NCBI GenBank assembly: GCA_913060675.1
Contig: CAJXUS010000018.1
Coordinates: 1 to 64,000 of the forward strand
Length of the DNA: 64,000 bases
Reading direction: 5' to 3'
Source: an uncultured Rhodospirillales bacterium
GTDB taxonomy: Bacteria; Pseudomonadota; Alphaproteobacteria; Kiloniellales; Kiloniellaceae
The translations under genes were made by a program, and so were the position numbers. Positions 8,681-17,009 of the stretch are shown here, in pieces. The notes under the pieces are model-generated. The model was not told where the DNA came from, made no database searches, and saw only the letters and a program-made list of their open reading frames with translations. How positions within the stretch are numbered: position 1 is the stretch's first letter; the number at the start of each line of letters is the position of its first letter.

Positions 8681-9646
8681 ATGTTTATTAAAAAATTGGC
8701 AATTACAGCCGTTGCAGGGGCAGCCTTCATGGCGTCATCTGCTTATGCTGATACGCAACACGTTGTGATTGGTACAGGTGGTCAAACGGGCGTTTATTAT
8801 CAAGTTGGTGGTGCAATCTGCCGTTTGGTAAACAAAGGATCAAAAGATCACGAAATTAACTGTACGCATAAAACAGGCGGCTCCGTGTCCAATATTAATG
8901 GGATGCGTTCTGGTGATCTGGATATGGGAGTTGCTCAATCTGATTGGCAGTATCATGGTTATAACGGTACAGCTCCAGACAAGTTTCCTGAAGGTGCGTA
9001 CAAAGAACTTCGTGCTGTTTTCTCTGTACATCCAGAGCCATTTACGGTTGTTGCCCGCTCAGATTCAGGTATCAAAACCTTTGAAGATCTGAAGGGTAAA
9101 AAAGTTAACGTGGGCAATCCAGGTTCTGGTGCGCGTGCGACTATGGAAGTTGTGATGGAGAAAATGGGTTGGGCAATGGGCGATTTTGCTCTCGCGTCCG
9201 AACTGAAATCTTCTGAACAGGCTGCTGCTCTTTGTGATGGCAAAGTCGATGCGATTGTATTCACTGTTGGGCATCCAAGTGGAACAATCAAAGAAGCAAC
9301 GACATCTTGTGAGTCCAAGCTAATCACTGTTGATAATGGCGTTATTCAGAAACTTGCTTCGGATAATGCTTATTATGACATGACAGCTATTCCTGGCGGC
9401 ACATACACTGGTACAGATGACGATACGGTCACATTTGGTGTTGGTGCAACATTTGTTAGCTCAACAGCAGTTGATGATGAAGTTGTCTACCAAATGGTAA
9501 AAGCTGTGTTTGATAACTTTAAACGCTTCAAGAAAATGCACCCAGCTTTTGCTCACCTGCAGGAAAAAGACATGATTACCAAAAATCTGTCTGCTCCTCT
9601 ACATGACGGCGCAGTTCGTTATTATAAAGAACGCGGCTGGATGTAA
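8681..9646 (+). CDS. TAXI-family TRAP transporter solute-binding protein
   Basis: A 321-aa periplasmic binding protein of the TAXI (TRAP-associated extracytoplasmic immunogenic) type. The signal peptide covers about residues 1-23 with cleavage near AYA-DT. The mature start HVVIGTGGQTGVYYQVGGAICRLV is followed by GGSVSNINGMRSGDLDMGVAQSDW and DLKGKKVNVGNPGSGAR, all characteristic of TAXI. Start context AAGGAGTAGGC is strong. It precedes a fused TRAP permease and a Usp gene and would capture the substrate in the periplasm. Known TAXI substrates include glutamate, alpha-ketoglutarate and related acids; here a beta-amino or keto acid is a context-based guess. Confidence 0.93.
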   Translation: MFIKKLAITAVAGAAFMASSAYADTQHVVIGTGGQTGVYYQVGGAICRLVNKGSKDHEINCTHKTGGSVSNINGMRSGDLDMGVAQSDWQYHGYNGTAPDKFPEGAYKELRAVFSVHPEPFTVVARSDSGIKTFEDLKGKKVNVGNPGSGARATMEVVMEKMGWAMGDFALASELKSSEQAAALCDGKVDAIVFTVGHPSGTIKEATTSCESKLITVDNGVIQKLASDNAYYDMTAIPGGTYTGTDDDTVTFGVGATFVSSTAVDDEVVYQMVKAVFDNFKRFKKMHPAFAHLQEKDMITKNLSAPLHDGAVRYYKERGWM

Positions 9647-9662
9647 TCAGCAGTATGACATT

Positions 9663-9695
9663 AAGGGCGGGAAGGCTTTGGCTCTCCCGCCCTTT
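9663..9695 (+). terminator. Hairpin after TAXI binding protein gene
   Basis: A GC-rich 10-bp stem (AAGGGCGGGA at 9663-9672 with TCCCGCCCTT at 9685-9694) is followed by a short T-rich stretch. Placed between the binding-protein and permease genes, it probably stabilises or partly terminates the message so that binding protein is made in excess. Confidence 0.75.
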
Positions 9696-9837
9696 CTCTA
9701 ATTATGTATCGGCTGCCTTTATAAATTACATTCGTGTGATGATCCCGACGTCGTCACAGTCAACGAATACCAATCAAAAACAATGACCAAGGGTACCGTG
9801 TGATCAGCTTTAGATGCAGATAACAGGGATATGGGGT

Positions 9838-12660
9838 ATGGCATCAGAAAATTCTGAAAATACAAAACTAAGTGATGAGGAACTACAAGACCTCGTCGCT
9901 TCGACTGATACGGGTGGGCGCGTACCATCTAATCAAAAAATTATTATGTTACTTGCTGCGACAACTTTGATTTGGTCTATTTTTCAGGTCTGGATCGCGT
10001 CTCCCTTACCTTACACGATTGGTTGGGGGGCTTTTTCTGGTAGGGAAGCGAGGCCAATCCACCTAGCGTTTGCTGTGTTCCTGGCATTCCTCGCCTATCC
10101 GGCTTTTAAAAAATCTCCACGGCGCAGTATTCCTGCTGTTGATTGGGCATTTGCTATAATTGGCAGTCTCTGTGCTATTTACCTTTTTGTTGCTGATTCT
10201 GCTATTGTTAAAGAGCTAGCAGGAACACGCTTGTCTGACCGTCCGGGTAGCCCAAATAATGTTGATATTGTCGTTGCTGTAATCGGAATGATTCTATTGC
10301 TCGAGGCTACGCGCCGTGCCTTAGGGCCTCCGTTGATGGTCGTCGCGATGGTATTCCTCGGCTATACTTTTTTTGGCCCCTATGCGCCTGACTTAATCGC
10401 ATGGAAAGGCTCATCATTTGGTGGGACAGTCGATCAACAATGGACATCTTCCAAAGGTGTGTTTGGTATTGCTCTTGGAGTATCTACTGATCTGGTTTTC
10501 CTCTTTGTTCTTTTTGGTGCTCTGCTCGATCGTGCAGGCGCTGGTAACTACTTTATCAAGGTTGCCTTCTCCCTGATGGGACACTTTAGTGGTGGCCCTG
10601 CGAAAGCCGCGGTTGTTGCATCTGGTATGACGGGATTGATCTCTGGGTCGTCCATTGCCAACGTTGTGACAACGGGTACCTTTACAATTCCAATGATGAA
10701 ACGGGTTGGTTTCAGCTCTGAAAAAGCTGGTGCCGTCGAAGTTGCTTCTTCGGTGAACGGTCAGATTATGCCTCCTGTTATGGGGGCTGCTGCCTTCTTG
10801 ATGGTCGAGTATGTAAATATTCCATACTTTGAGGTTGTTAAACACGCCTTCTTGCCAGCGATTATATCCTACATTGCCCTGGTTTACATCGTTCACCTCG
10901 AAGCACAAAAATTACATATGAAGGGTTTGACGCGCACAGGCGACAGAAAATCAGGCAAAGATGTCCTCATTTCTTGGGGGATCACTCTTGCTGGTATTTT
11001 TGCCTTGGCGGGAGGGCTTTCCTACGCCTCTGATGCTTACCACATTCTGGAAAGTACAGCTGCACGTCTTGGGGCTGTATTAGGGGTTTTGGTCGCCCAG
11101 TATGTGATTATAAAAGCCTTAAAGAGTAGTTCTAGTGAGGCAACTTATGCCCGGACGATTTCTACGGGAGCTGTTGTGCTCGGTAATATGGTCATTGGGT
11201 CTTTTGGTTTATTCTTTTTGATCAACCTTATTCAAGATGCTGCAGGTAAAGAACTTACGCCTTGGGTAATTGGTGCTTTGGTTTTATTTGCATATGTTTT
11301 GCTGGCGAAATTCAGCTCTTCTTATCCCGATTTGGAAGTTGATGATCCCAATCAACCCGTTACAAAATTACCTGAAGTTGGTCCGACCTTAAAATCTGGT
11401 TTGCACTTTTTATTGCCAGTGGTCGTTCTGATTTGGTGTTTGATGGTCGAGCGCCTTTCGCCAAGCTTGTCCGCTTTCTGGGCAACGGCTTTGATGCTGT
11501 TCATTCTATTAACACAGCGTTATCTCTTTGCCATCTTCCGTCACGAAGCCAAAAACGGAACTATGAAACGAGGTCTGGATGAGCTCGTCGAGGGCATGAT
11601 CGGTGGTGGCCGCAACATGATCGGTATCGGCATTGCCACTGCGGCAGCTGGTATCATTGTTGGTGCAGTGGATCAAACTGGTGTTGGTGGAAAATTGGCT
11701 GCATTGGTCGAGTTTTTATCTCTCGGCCATATTATGCTCATTCTGTTTTGGACAGCTATTCTCAGTCTGATACTGGGTATGGGCTTGCCTACTACGGCGA
11801 ACTATATTGTGGTGTCTTCGCTACTCGCGCCTGTTATCTATACACTCGGGCAGCAAAACGGGTTGATTGTTGAGCTTATTGCTATTCATATGTTCGTTTT
11901 CTACTTTGGGATTATGGCGGATGTCACGCCTCCGGTGGGGCTTGCCTCCTTTGCGGCGGCAGCGATATCTGGCGGTGATCCAATCCGTACTGGGTTTGTT
12001 GCCTTCTTCTATTCTTTACGTACTGCGTTGCTTCCGTTCCTCTTCATTTTTAATGGCGATCTTCTTTTGATCAATGTGACGCCTTTGGAGGGGGTATTTA
12101 TCTTTGTCATTGCTACGGCCGCGATGTTGATCTTTACGGCAGGTTCGCAGGGGTTCTTCTTAGCGAAATCTAAAAAGTGGGAATCAGCAGCATTGCTTCT
12201 AATTGCTTTCACATTGTTCCGCCCAGGATTTTGGCTCGATTACGTCATTGCACCTTACGAGGAACGTGGAGGAGGTCAACTGGTTCAAGCCATGGCTGAC
12301 GTTAAACCAGACGACAAACTTCGTATCCTTGTTAATGGTACTGATGATGTAGGTGATGCCATTACTCTAACCATGCTTGTTACTGTTGGTGATGAAGCTA
12401 CTGGTGAAGAACGTCTGGAGGGTTATGGTCTGGAGATCATCGAGCAGGATGGAGAATACATCGTTGATGGTGTTGGCTTTGATACCTTGGCTGAAAAGGC
12501 GGGGTTTGATTTCGATCAGGTTATTGCCTCGGTTGGGGTCCCAGCGGAGCGTCCTGCTAAGCAGCTGTTTTATATTCCTGCCCTGATGCTCTTGGGTCTG
12601 ATCGTGATGCTTCAACGTCGTCGTCGTCGCGATCCTCTTGCTCAACCAGCAACTGCTTAA
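9838..12660 (+). CDS. TRAP transporter fused 4TM/12TM permease with DUF3394 tail
   Basis: About 940 aa. It fuses the small (DctQ-like) and large (DctM-like) TRAP membrane subunits, as usual for TAXI systems. Multiple hydrophobic helices start near residue 45; DctM signatures include GLISGSSIANVVTTGTF, EVASSVNGQIMPPVMGAAAF and LGMGLPTTANYIVV. The C-terminal part (about 780-940) is the DUF3394 region ending in a last helix and an Arg-rich tail. An in-frame ATG at 9814 would add eight residues, but 9838 has an AGGGA-like site in front and is preferred. It carries substrate inward with sodium. Confidence 0.92.
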   Translation: MASENSENTKLSDEELQDLVASTDTGGRVPSNQKIIMLLAATTLIWSIFQVWIASPLPYTIGWGAFSGREARPIHLAFAVFLAFLAYPAFKKSPRRSIPAVDWAFAIIGSLCAIYLFVADSAIVKELAGTRLSDRPGSPNNVDIVVAVIGMILLLEATRRALGPPLMVVAMVFLGYTFFGPYAPDLIAWKGSSFGGTVDQQWTSSKGVFGIALGVSTDLVFLFVLFGALLDRAGAGNYFIKVAFSLMGHFSGGPAKAAVVASGMTGLISGSSIANVVTTGTFTIPMMKRVGFSSEKAGAVEVASSVNGQIMPPVMGAAAFLMVEYVNIPYFEVVKHAFLPAIISYIALVYIVHLEAQKLHMKGLTRTGDRKSGKDVLISWGITLAGIFALAGGLSYASDAYHILESTAARLGAVLGVLVAQYVIIKALKSSSSEATYARTISTGAVVLGNMVIGSFGLFFLINLIQDAAGKELTPWVIGALVLFAYVLLAKFSSSYPDLEVDDPNQPVTKLPEVGPTLKSGLHFLLPVVVLIWCLMVERLSPSLSAFWATALMLFILLTQRYLFAIFRHEAKNGTMKRGLDELVEGMIGGGRNMIGIGIATAAAGIIVGAVDQTGVGGKLAALVEFLSLGHIMLILFWTAILSLILGMGLPTTANYIVVSSLLAPVIYTLGQQNGLIVELIAIHMFVFYFGIMADVTPPVGLASFAAAAISGGDPIRTGFVAFFYSLRTALLPFLFIFNGDLLLINVTPLEGVFIFVIATAAMLIFTAGSQGFFLAKSKKWESAALLLIAFTLFRPGFWLDYVIAPYEERGGGQLVQAMADVKPDDKLRILVNGTDDVGDAITLTMLVTVGDEATGEERLEGYGLEIIEQDGEYIVDGVGFDTLAEKAGFDFDQVIASVGVPAERPAKQLFYIPALMLLGLIVMLQRRRRRDPLAQPATA

Positions 12661-12674
12661 AGGAGAATAAAAAG

Positions 12675-13103
12675 ATGTTTAAACATATCCTGTTAGCAGT
12701 CGATCTGCAGCATGACGATAGCTGGGATAAAGCGCTTCCGGTGGCGATCGAACATGCCAAGGCTTTTGGGTCAACTCTACATATCATGACTGTCGTGCCA
12801 AATTTTGGCAGCAGTATCGTCAGCTCTTTCTTTCCCATAGATCATGAAGAGCAGGTGATGAAGGGCGCTAATAAAGCCTTACATGATTTTGTCGATCAGC
12901 ATATTCCAGATGATATCAAGGTTCAGCATATCATTGGCCACGGAAGTGCGTATGAAGAAATCCTTCGGGTTTCTGAAGAGATTAAGTCAGATGTGATTAT
13001 CATGGGGGCGCATCGCCCACGCATGGAAGATTATTTGCTTGGTCCAAACGCCGCACGCGTTGTGCGCCATGCAAAGTGTTCTGTGTTAGTGGTACGTGAA
13101 TAA
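12675..13103 (+). CDS. TeaD-type universal stress protein of the TRAP operon
   Basis: A 142-aa UspA-family protein with a strong AAAGGAG site, 14 bases after the permease. The ATP-loop region reads GAHRPRMEDYLLGPNAARVV then RHAKCSVLVV; the GAHRP form resembles TeaD, the Usp that binds ATP and moderates the ectoine TRAP transporter TeaABC in Halomonas, and differs from the usual GSHGRxG loop. Position at the end of a TRAP operon supports a role in tuning transport. It is cytosolic and probably an oligomer. Confidence 0.87.
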   Translation: MFKHILLAVDLQHDDSWDKALPVAIEHAKAFGSTLHIMTVVPNFGSSIVSSFFPIDHEEQVMKGANKALHDFVDQHIPDDIKVQHIIGHGSAYEEILRVSEEIKSDVIIMGAHRPRMEDYLLGPNAARVVRHAKCSVLVVRE

Positions 13104-13134
13104 TTCGGATTAACTTAACGGTTACTGAATAAAT

Positions 13135-13170
13135 AAATGGGCTTGGTCTTAAGTGACCGGGCCCATTTTT
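13135..13170 (+). terminator. Rho-independent terminator of the TAXI-TRAP operon
   Basis: A 14-bp stem (13135-13148 with 13155-13168, including two G-T wobbles) around the loop TTAAGT runs into a T tract. It closes the operon after the Usp gene. Confidence 0.85.
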
Positions 13171-13286
13171 ACACATACACCCCATGAAATGATATCTAGA
13201 TAGCACTGAAATTATTGAAGATTTGGATTTTGTTAGTCTTTGTGTAATCATCCTGTTTGCAGAGCGAAACAAGCTTGGGGAAAGCA

Positions 13287-13694
13287 ATGTTGAACATATT
13301 TCATAATACGGCCTTGGGCCTTTTAATCTTACGTCTAACTCTTGGCGGCATGATATTCCTTCATGGTCTCAATAAATTGAGTAACCTTGGGGGTTCTATA
13401 GAATTTATTGGCGGCAAACTCGTTGCAATGGGATTGCCTGAATTTGTTGCTTATGGTGTTTTAGTCGGAGAGGTCGTGGCACCGATCTTAATCATCCTAG
13501 GTTTATATTCGCGCCTCGGAGCGCTGTTGGTCATCGCCAACATGGTCTTTGCCATCATGTTAATGCATACCGATCAGCTATTCCTACTCACCAAGCAGGG
13601 TGGTTGGCAGCTTGAGCTCCAGGGGTTCTTCCTGCTAACAGCTGTCGTCCTTCTCTTTACGGGATCTGGTCGTTATGCGGTAAGGGCGGACTAA
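13287..13694 (+). CDS. DoxX family membrane protein
   Basis: A 135-aa integral membrane protein with four hydrophobic helices. The motif LRLTLGGMIFLHGLNKL at the first helix and the VGEVVAPILIILGLYSRLGAL segment are typical DoxX/DoxD. ATG 13287 follows GGGGAAAGCA; a TTG frame start at 13257 is in frame but lacks a ribosome site. Function in this family is loosely defined (redox or thiol-stress-linked membrane proteins). It is a single gene bounded by terminators on both sides. Confidence 0.85.
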   Translation: MLNIFHNTALGLLILRLTLGGMIFLHGLNKLSNLGGSIEFIGGKLVAMGLPEFVAYGVLVGEVVAPILIILGLYSRLGALLVIANMVFAIMLMHTDQLFLLTKQGGWQLELQGFFLLTAVVLLFTGSGRYAVRAD

Positions 13695-13720
13695 TACCAA
13701 CGGCCCTTAATATTTATAAC

Positions 13721-13757
13721 AACAAAGCCCTGTCTTAATCGAAGACAGGGCTTTGTT
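13721..13757. terminator. Strong bidirectional terminator
   Basis: A perfect 16-bp stem (13721-13736 with 13742-13757) with a five-base loop has A-runs and T-runs at its ends. It separates converging DoxX and glutathione transferase genes. Confidence 0.92.
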
Positions 13758-13783
13758 TGTTCTTGAACTTGTTAGAATTTCTC

Positions 13784-14479
13784 TTAGAGAAGGGCCGCAA
13801 CAGCCTCTTTAAGAGTCTTCAGACCAACGTCATCCAGGCCTTTGTCCCAATCAAAGGCTTCTTCTGCTCTGGCATAGGCACGGACAGTGGCTTCGCGCGC
13901 GGCAATCCGTTCAACCCATTTCTTGAGGTTCGGGAAGTCGTTGATGTCTTGCTGTTGCCACTCGTAATAGGCCACCCAAGGGTATGCTGCCATATCAGCA
14001 ATAGAATAGGCCCCGGTAATGTAGTCCCGACCTTCGAGTTGTTTGTCGAGTACGCCATAAAGACGGGCGGTTTCTTTTACATAGCGGTTTATTGCGTAGG
14101 GGATTTGTTCTGGTGCAAAACGGCCAAAGTGATGATTTTGGCCCGCCATCGGGCCCAGACCACCCATTTGCCAGTGCAGCCATTGCAAGGTTTCGTAGCG
14201 CCCAGCACCATCTTTGGGAAGGAACTGGCCATATTTGTCAGCCAGGTATTCAAGCATTGCCCCTGATTCAAACAAAGAAAGTGCTTTGTCACCCGTTGAA
14301 GGCGCGTGATCTACCAGTGCGGGCATCCTGTTATTGGGCGCGATGGTTAGATAATCAGGGTTGAACTGGTCGTCTTTCATAATGTTTATCGGTGTGATTC
14401 GGTACGGGACACCTATTTCTTCCAAAAGAAGCGTGACCTTGTGGCCGTTGGGTGTCGGGGCGTAAAAAATGTCCAGCAT
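13784..14479 (-). CDS. Glutathione S-transferase, YfcG/Ure2-like
   Basis: About 231 aa from the preferred start. An N-terminal thioredoxin-fold domain (MLDIFYAPTPNGHKVTLLLE, then NNRMPALVDH and LFESGAMLEYLA) is followed by an all-helical domain with WQMGGLGPMAGQNHHF and SIADMAAYPW. Those features place it in the Nu/Ure2-like class (YfcG, YghU), which have disulfide reductase activity. ATG 14479 has GGAAA upstream; a longer frame from 14521 adds 14 residues that do not fit the fold. It stands alone on the reverse strand. Confidence 0.9.
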   Translation of the reverse strand: MLDIFYAPTPNGHKVTLLLEEIGVPYRITPINIMKDDQFNPDYLTIAPNNRMPALVDHAPSTGDKALSLFESGAMLEYLADKYGQFLPKDGAGRYETLQWLHWQMGGLGPMAGQNHHFGRFAPEQIPYAINRYVKETARLYGVLDKQLEGRDYITGAYSIADMAAYPWVAYYEWQQQDINDFPNLKKWVERIAAREATVRAYARAEEAFDWDKGLDDVGLKTLKEAVAALL

Positions 14480-14653
14480 CTTGATTTCCAGTTTCCCTAA
14501 AAAAGTAAGCGAGGGTGTCATGCCCTCGTTTTGATCCAGTTTGATGGATTGGCTTTGTCTTTTATCTAGGTAGAGATGGAGGGATCATTGCGTCGTTTCA
14601 AGGGGCAATGGAAAATAATATACCAATCGGTATTAAATGGTGCTCTCGAAAAT

Positions 14654-15874
14654 TTAAGTGAGTTGCGCCTCAGGCTGTTTTTCGACCCATAACATAATAC
14701 CGAGTGAAATTACGCCCAGAACAGCAAAGGAATAGACGAGAGGGAGGATGGTCGTGTCATAACTCTGGCCAACTGTAATACCGATAGCCATGCAGATGTA
14801 AGTGGTCAGCGATCCGACAACAGCGGAACCCATTCCAGCAAGCTTGCCTAAAGGCTCCATCGCCAGGGTATTAAAGTTTCCAAATAGTATGCCGACACAG
14901 AAAAAACTAAGCATCATAAAGCCCATAAAAACCCACAAGGGAGGTTGGCCAGCAGTTATTGTTGCAGGCACAACAAAAAGGATGGCCAGTGCTGTCATGG
15001 TTATTAGTGCAATTTTTGACAGCTTTCTCATGCCAAATTTCATAACAAGATTGGCGTTGGTAAGGGAGGCTGCTCCGATGGATAGGGCGAGTATCGCGAA
15101 GTAAAGCGGGAAGAGCTCTGTAATGCCGTATATGTCTTGAAAAATCTGTTGGGCGCTCGTTAAATACCCAATAAAGGCACCAAAAATGATACCTGCTGCG
15201 AGGGTATAAGAGAGGGCTTGTTTGTTGGTCAAGATGGTTTTAAGCCCCGACCAAAAGTGGCTAAAAGACAACGAAATACGGTTTTCACTGGTGAGGGTTT
15301 CTGGTTGGCGGATGGCAAACCAGACAAGAACAATCGAGGCTAATAAAAAGAAACTATAGAAGATCGCTTGCCAGTCAAAAAATACCAGGATCGATAAGCC
15401 CAGGGCAGGGGCTATAGTCGGAACGATAATAAAGACGGCCATGATAAAGGACATAATGCGGGCCATGGCCCGACCTTCATATTGATCACGGACGAGAGCA
15501 ATAGAGATTGTTCGAGGTCCAGAGGCACCGACGCCCTGTAATAAGCGGCCAATAAGCATGGTGGAAAAGTCATTTGCGAGCGCCGATATCACGGAGCCGA
15601 GGATGAAGATGATCAAGCCAAGGTAAATAACGGGTTTTCGTCCAACGCTATCGGATAAGGGGCCAAAGAAGATCTGCCCGGTAGCCAACCCAAAAAATAT
15701 GATTCCAATTATCAGTTGACTATCGTTGGCATTTGCAATCGAAAGTTCTTGGCCGATCGTCGGTAAAGCGGGCATGACGGCATCAATCGACAAGGCGACC
15801 AGAGACATCAAAAATGCCATAAGAGCAATAAACTCCCCAGATCCCAGGGGAGATTTTGGACGTGTTAGAGACAT
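14654..15874 (-). CDS. Bcr/CflA family MFS drug exporter
   Basis: About 406 aa with 12 hydrophobic helices. Bcr/CflA signatures: DAVMPALPTIGQEL in helix 1, the loop GPLSDSVGRKPVI and the helix-4 segment LLQGVGASGPRTISIALVRDQY. It is an inner-membrane proton-linked exporter of antibiotics or small metabolites. ATG 15874 was preferred over a GTG three codons earlier; neither has a strong ribosome site. Same strand as, and downstream of, a LysR regulator, with about 100 bases between. Confidence 0.87.
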   Translation of the reverse strand: MSLTRPKSPLGSGEFIALMAFLMSLVALSIDAVMPALPTIGQELSIANANDSQLIIGIIFFGLATGQIFFGPLSDSVGRKPVIYLGLIIFILGSVISALANDFSTMLIGRLLQGVGASGPRTISIALVRDQYEGRAMARIMSFIMAVFIIVPTIAPALGLSILVFFDWQAIFYSFFLLASIVLVWFAIRQPETLTSENRISLSFSHFWSGLKTILTNKQALSYTLAAGIIFGAFIGYLTSAQQIFQDIYGITELFPLYFAILALSIGAASLTNANLVMKFGMRKLSKIALITMTALAILFVVPATITAGQPPLWVFMGFMMLSFFCVGILFGNFNTLAMEPLGKLAGMGSAVVGSLTTYICMAIGITVGQSYDTTILPLVYSFAVLGVISLGIMLWVEKQPEAQLT

Positions 15875-15971
15875 AGAACCCACAAAGCCAGTTAGCTATT
15901 CAAACATGTCATATAGGTCTTGTGATGCAAGGTAACAAGCTGTGAGAGCAGAGAGGGGAAGTATTTTACCC

Positions 15972-16880
15972 TCAACATTGTTTGACGATCCAATTAAAGA
16001 TGTTTTGAACATGGGGGCCTGCCCCCTTTTGGAGGCGCATTGTATAGGCGCGGGAGCTTGCGACGGTTTCTTCACAAGCGGGAACCAGTAATCCCTGATC
16101 GATATATTCATTTATTAAACCGTGCCAACCAAGGGCGACACCTTGATGATTGACGGCAGCCTGTAATATCAGGGTGTAATTGCTGAAAGATATCGAGGCC
16201 ATACTCTTTTGTTCTTTGAGGCCAAGGTGAGAAAACCAACTGTCCCAATTATGCCAAGGAGCCTCAGGTGAGGCCGACAGGTTCAAGAGCGGGACATTGA
16301 ATAAGGCTTTTGGAGAAGTTATAGGTCCGTATTTTTTTAAAAATTGTGGACTGCAAATGGCCATGACCTCTTCGGCAAAAAGGATATGATTTTTTTTATC
16401 GCTCTCATCAGGCTTTTGAAGAGAAATGATGAGGTCACTCTGGATATCGAGAGGCGCACCGGGAGTTTGAGACGTTACCACCTGGATATCGAGATCTCGA
16501 AAGTTATCGCGGAGATTTGCCAGTCTTGGTATGAGCCAGTGACCAGCAAAAGCAAAATCAGTGCTGATACGAACGCGTTTGACCGATTTGCGAACTTCTA
16601 TCTGCTCGAAAATACTTTGAATATGGCCGATGCTCTGTTGTGTCGCATTGTGTAGAGCCATTCCGGCCTCGGTAAGTTTAACGCCACGATTTTGGCGGAG
16701 AAACAGCGGTTCCCCAACAAAAGTTTCAAGGCGTTTGATTTTCTGACTTAAGGCAGGTTGTGTTAGCCTGAGGTGTTGGGCAGCTTTAGTTAGGCTTCCG
16801 AGCCTACTTGCCGCGTCAAAAGCGTGAATCTCAGCGATGTGACTGTGAACTCTGCTGTAAATATTATTTATGTTAGCCAT
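15972..16880 (-). CDS. LysR-type regulator, probable choline-sulfate utilisation regulator
   Basis: A 302-aa LysR protein. The winged helix lies at the N-terminus (FDAASRLGSLTKAAQHLRLT then QPALSQKIKRLE) and the substrate domain at about 95-300. The start at 16880 is preceded by AGGAA; an upstream ATG at 16904 has no site. It is transcribed divergently from choline sulfatase, 129 bases apart, and ends with the ALGWHGLINEYIDQGLLVP pattern common in GcvA-type LysR proteins. Regulation of betC in response to choline sulfate is the natural inference. Confidence 0.86.
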   Translation of the reverse strand: MANINNIYSRVHSHIAEIHAFDAASRLGSLTKAAQHLRLTQPALSQKIKRLETFVGEPLFLRQNRGVKLTEAGMALHNATQQSIGHIQSIFEQIEVRKSVKRVRISTDFAFAGHWLIPRLANLRDNFRDLDIQVVTSQTPGAPLDIQSDLIISLQKPDESDKKNHILFAEEVMAICSPQFLKKYGPITSPKALFNVPLLNLSASPEAPWHNWDSWFSHLGLKEQKSMASISFSNYTLILQAAVNHQGVALGWHGLINEYIDQGLLVPACEETVASSRAYTMRLQKGAGPHVQNIFNWIVKQC

Positions 16881-17009
16881 ATCAATTCCTAGGCTACAAG
16901 CCATAGTGTTGTTGCTGTATTGTCTTGAAGATAAAATTTATTATGGCTACGGGTCAATCGCTATTGCTTGGATAAAACATCCAACGTGGCGCGTTCGAGG
17001 GTGTGAAAG

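Noticed and set aside
10414-10908. Long antisense frame (164 codons) within the TRAP permease gene
   Set aside because: The composition is charged and low in hydrophobic order, typical of a shadow of a membrane protein gene.
13757-14266. Forward frame of 169 codons opposite the glutathione transferase
   Set aside because: The reverse frame has a complete glutathione transferase; this is its shadow.
16881-17009. AT-rich near-palindrome between the LysR gene and betC
   Set aside because: The symmetry around ATAAAATTTAT is imperfect and short, and not distinguishable from AT-rich background.
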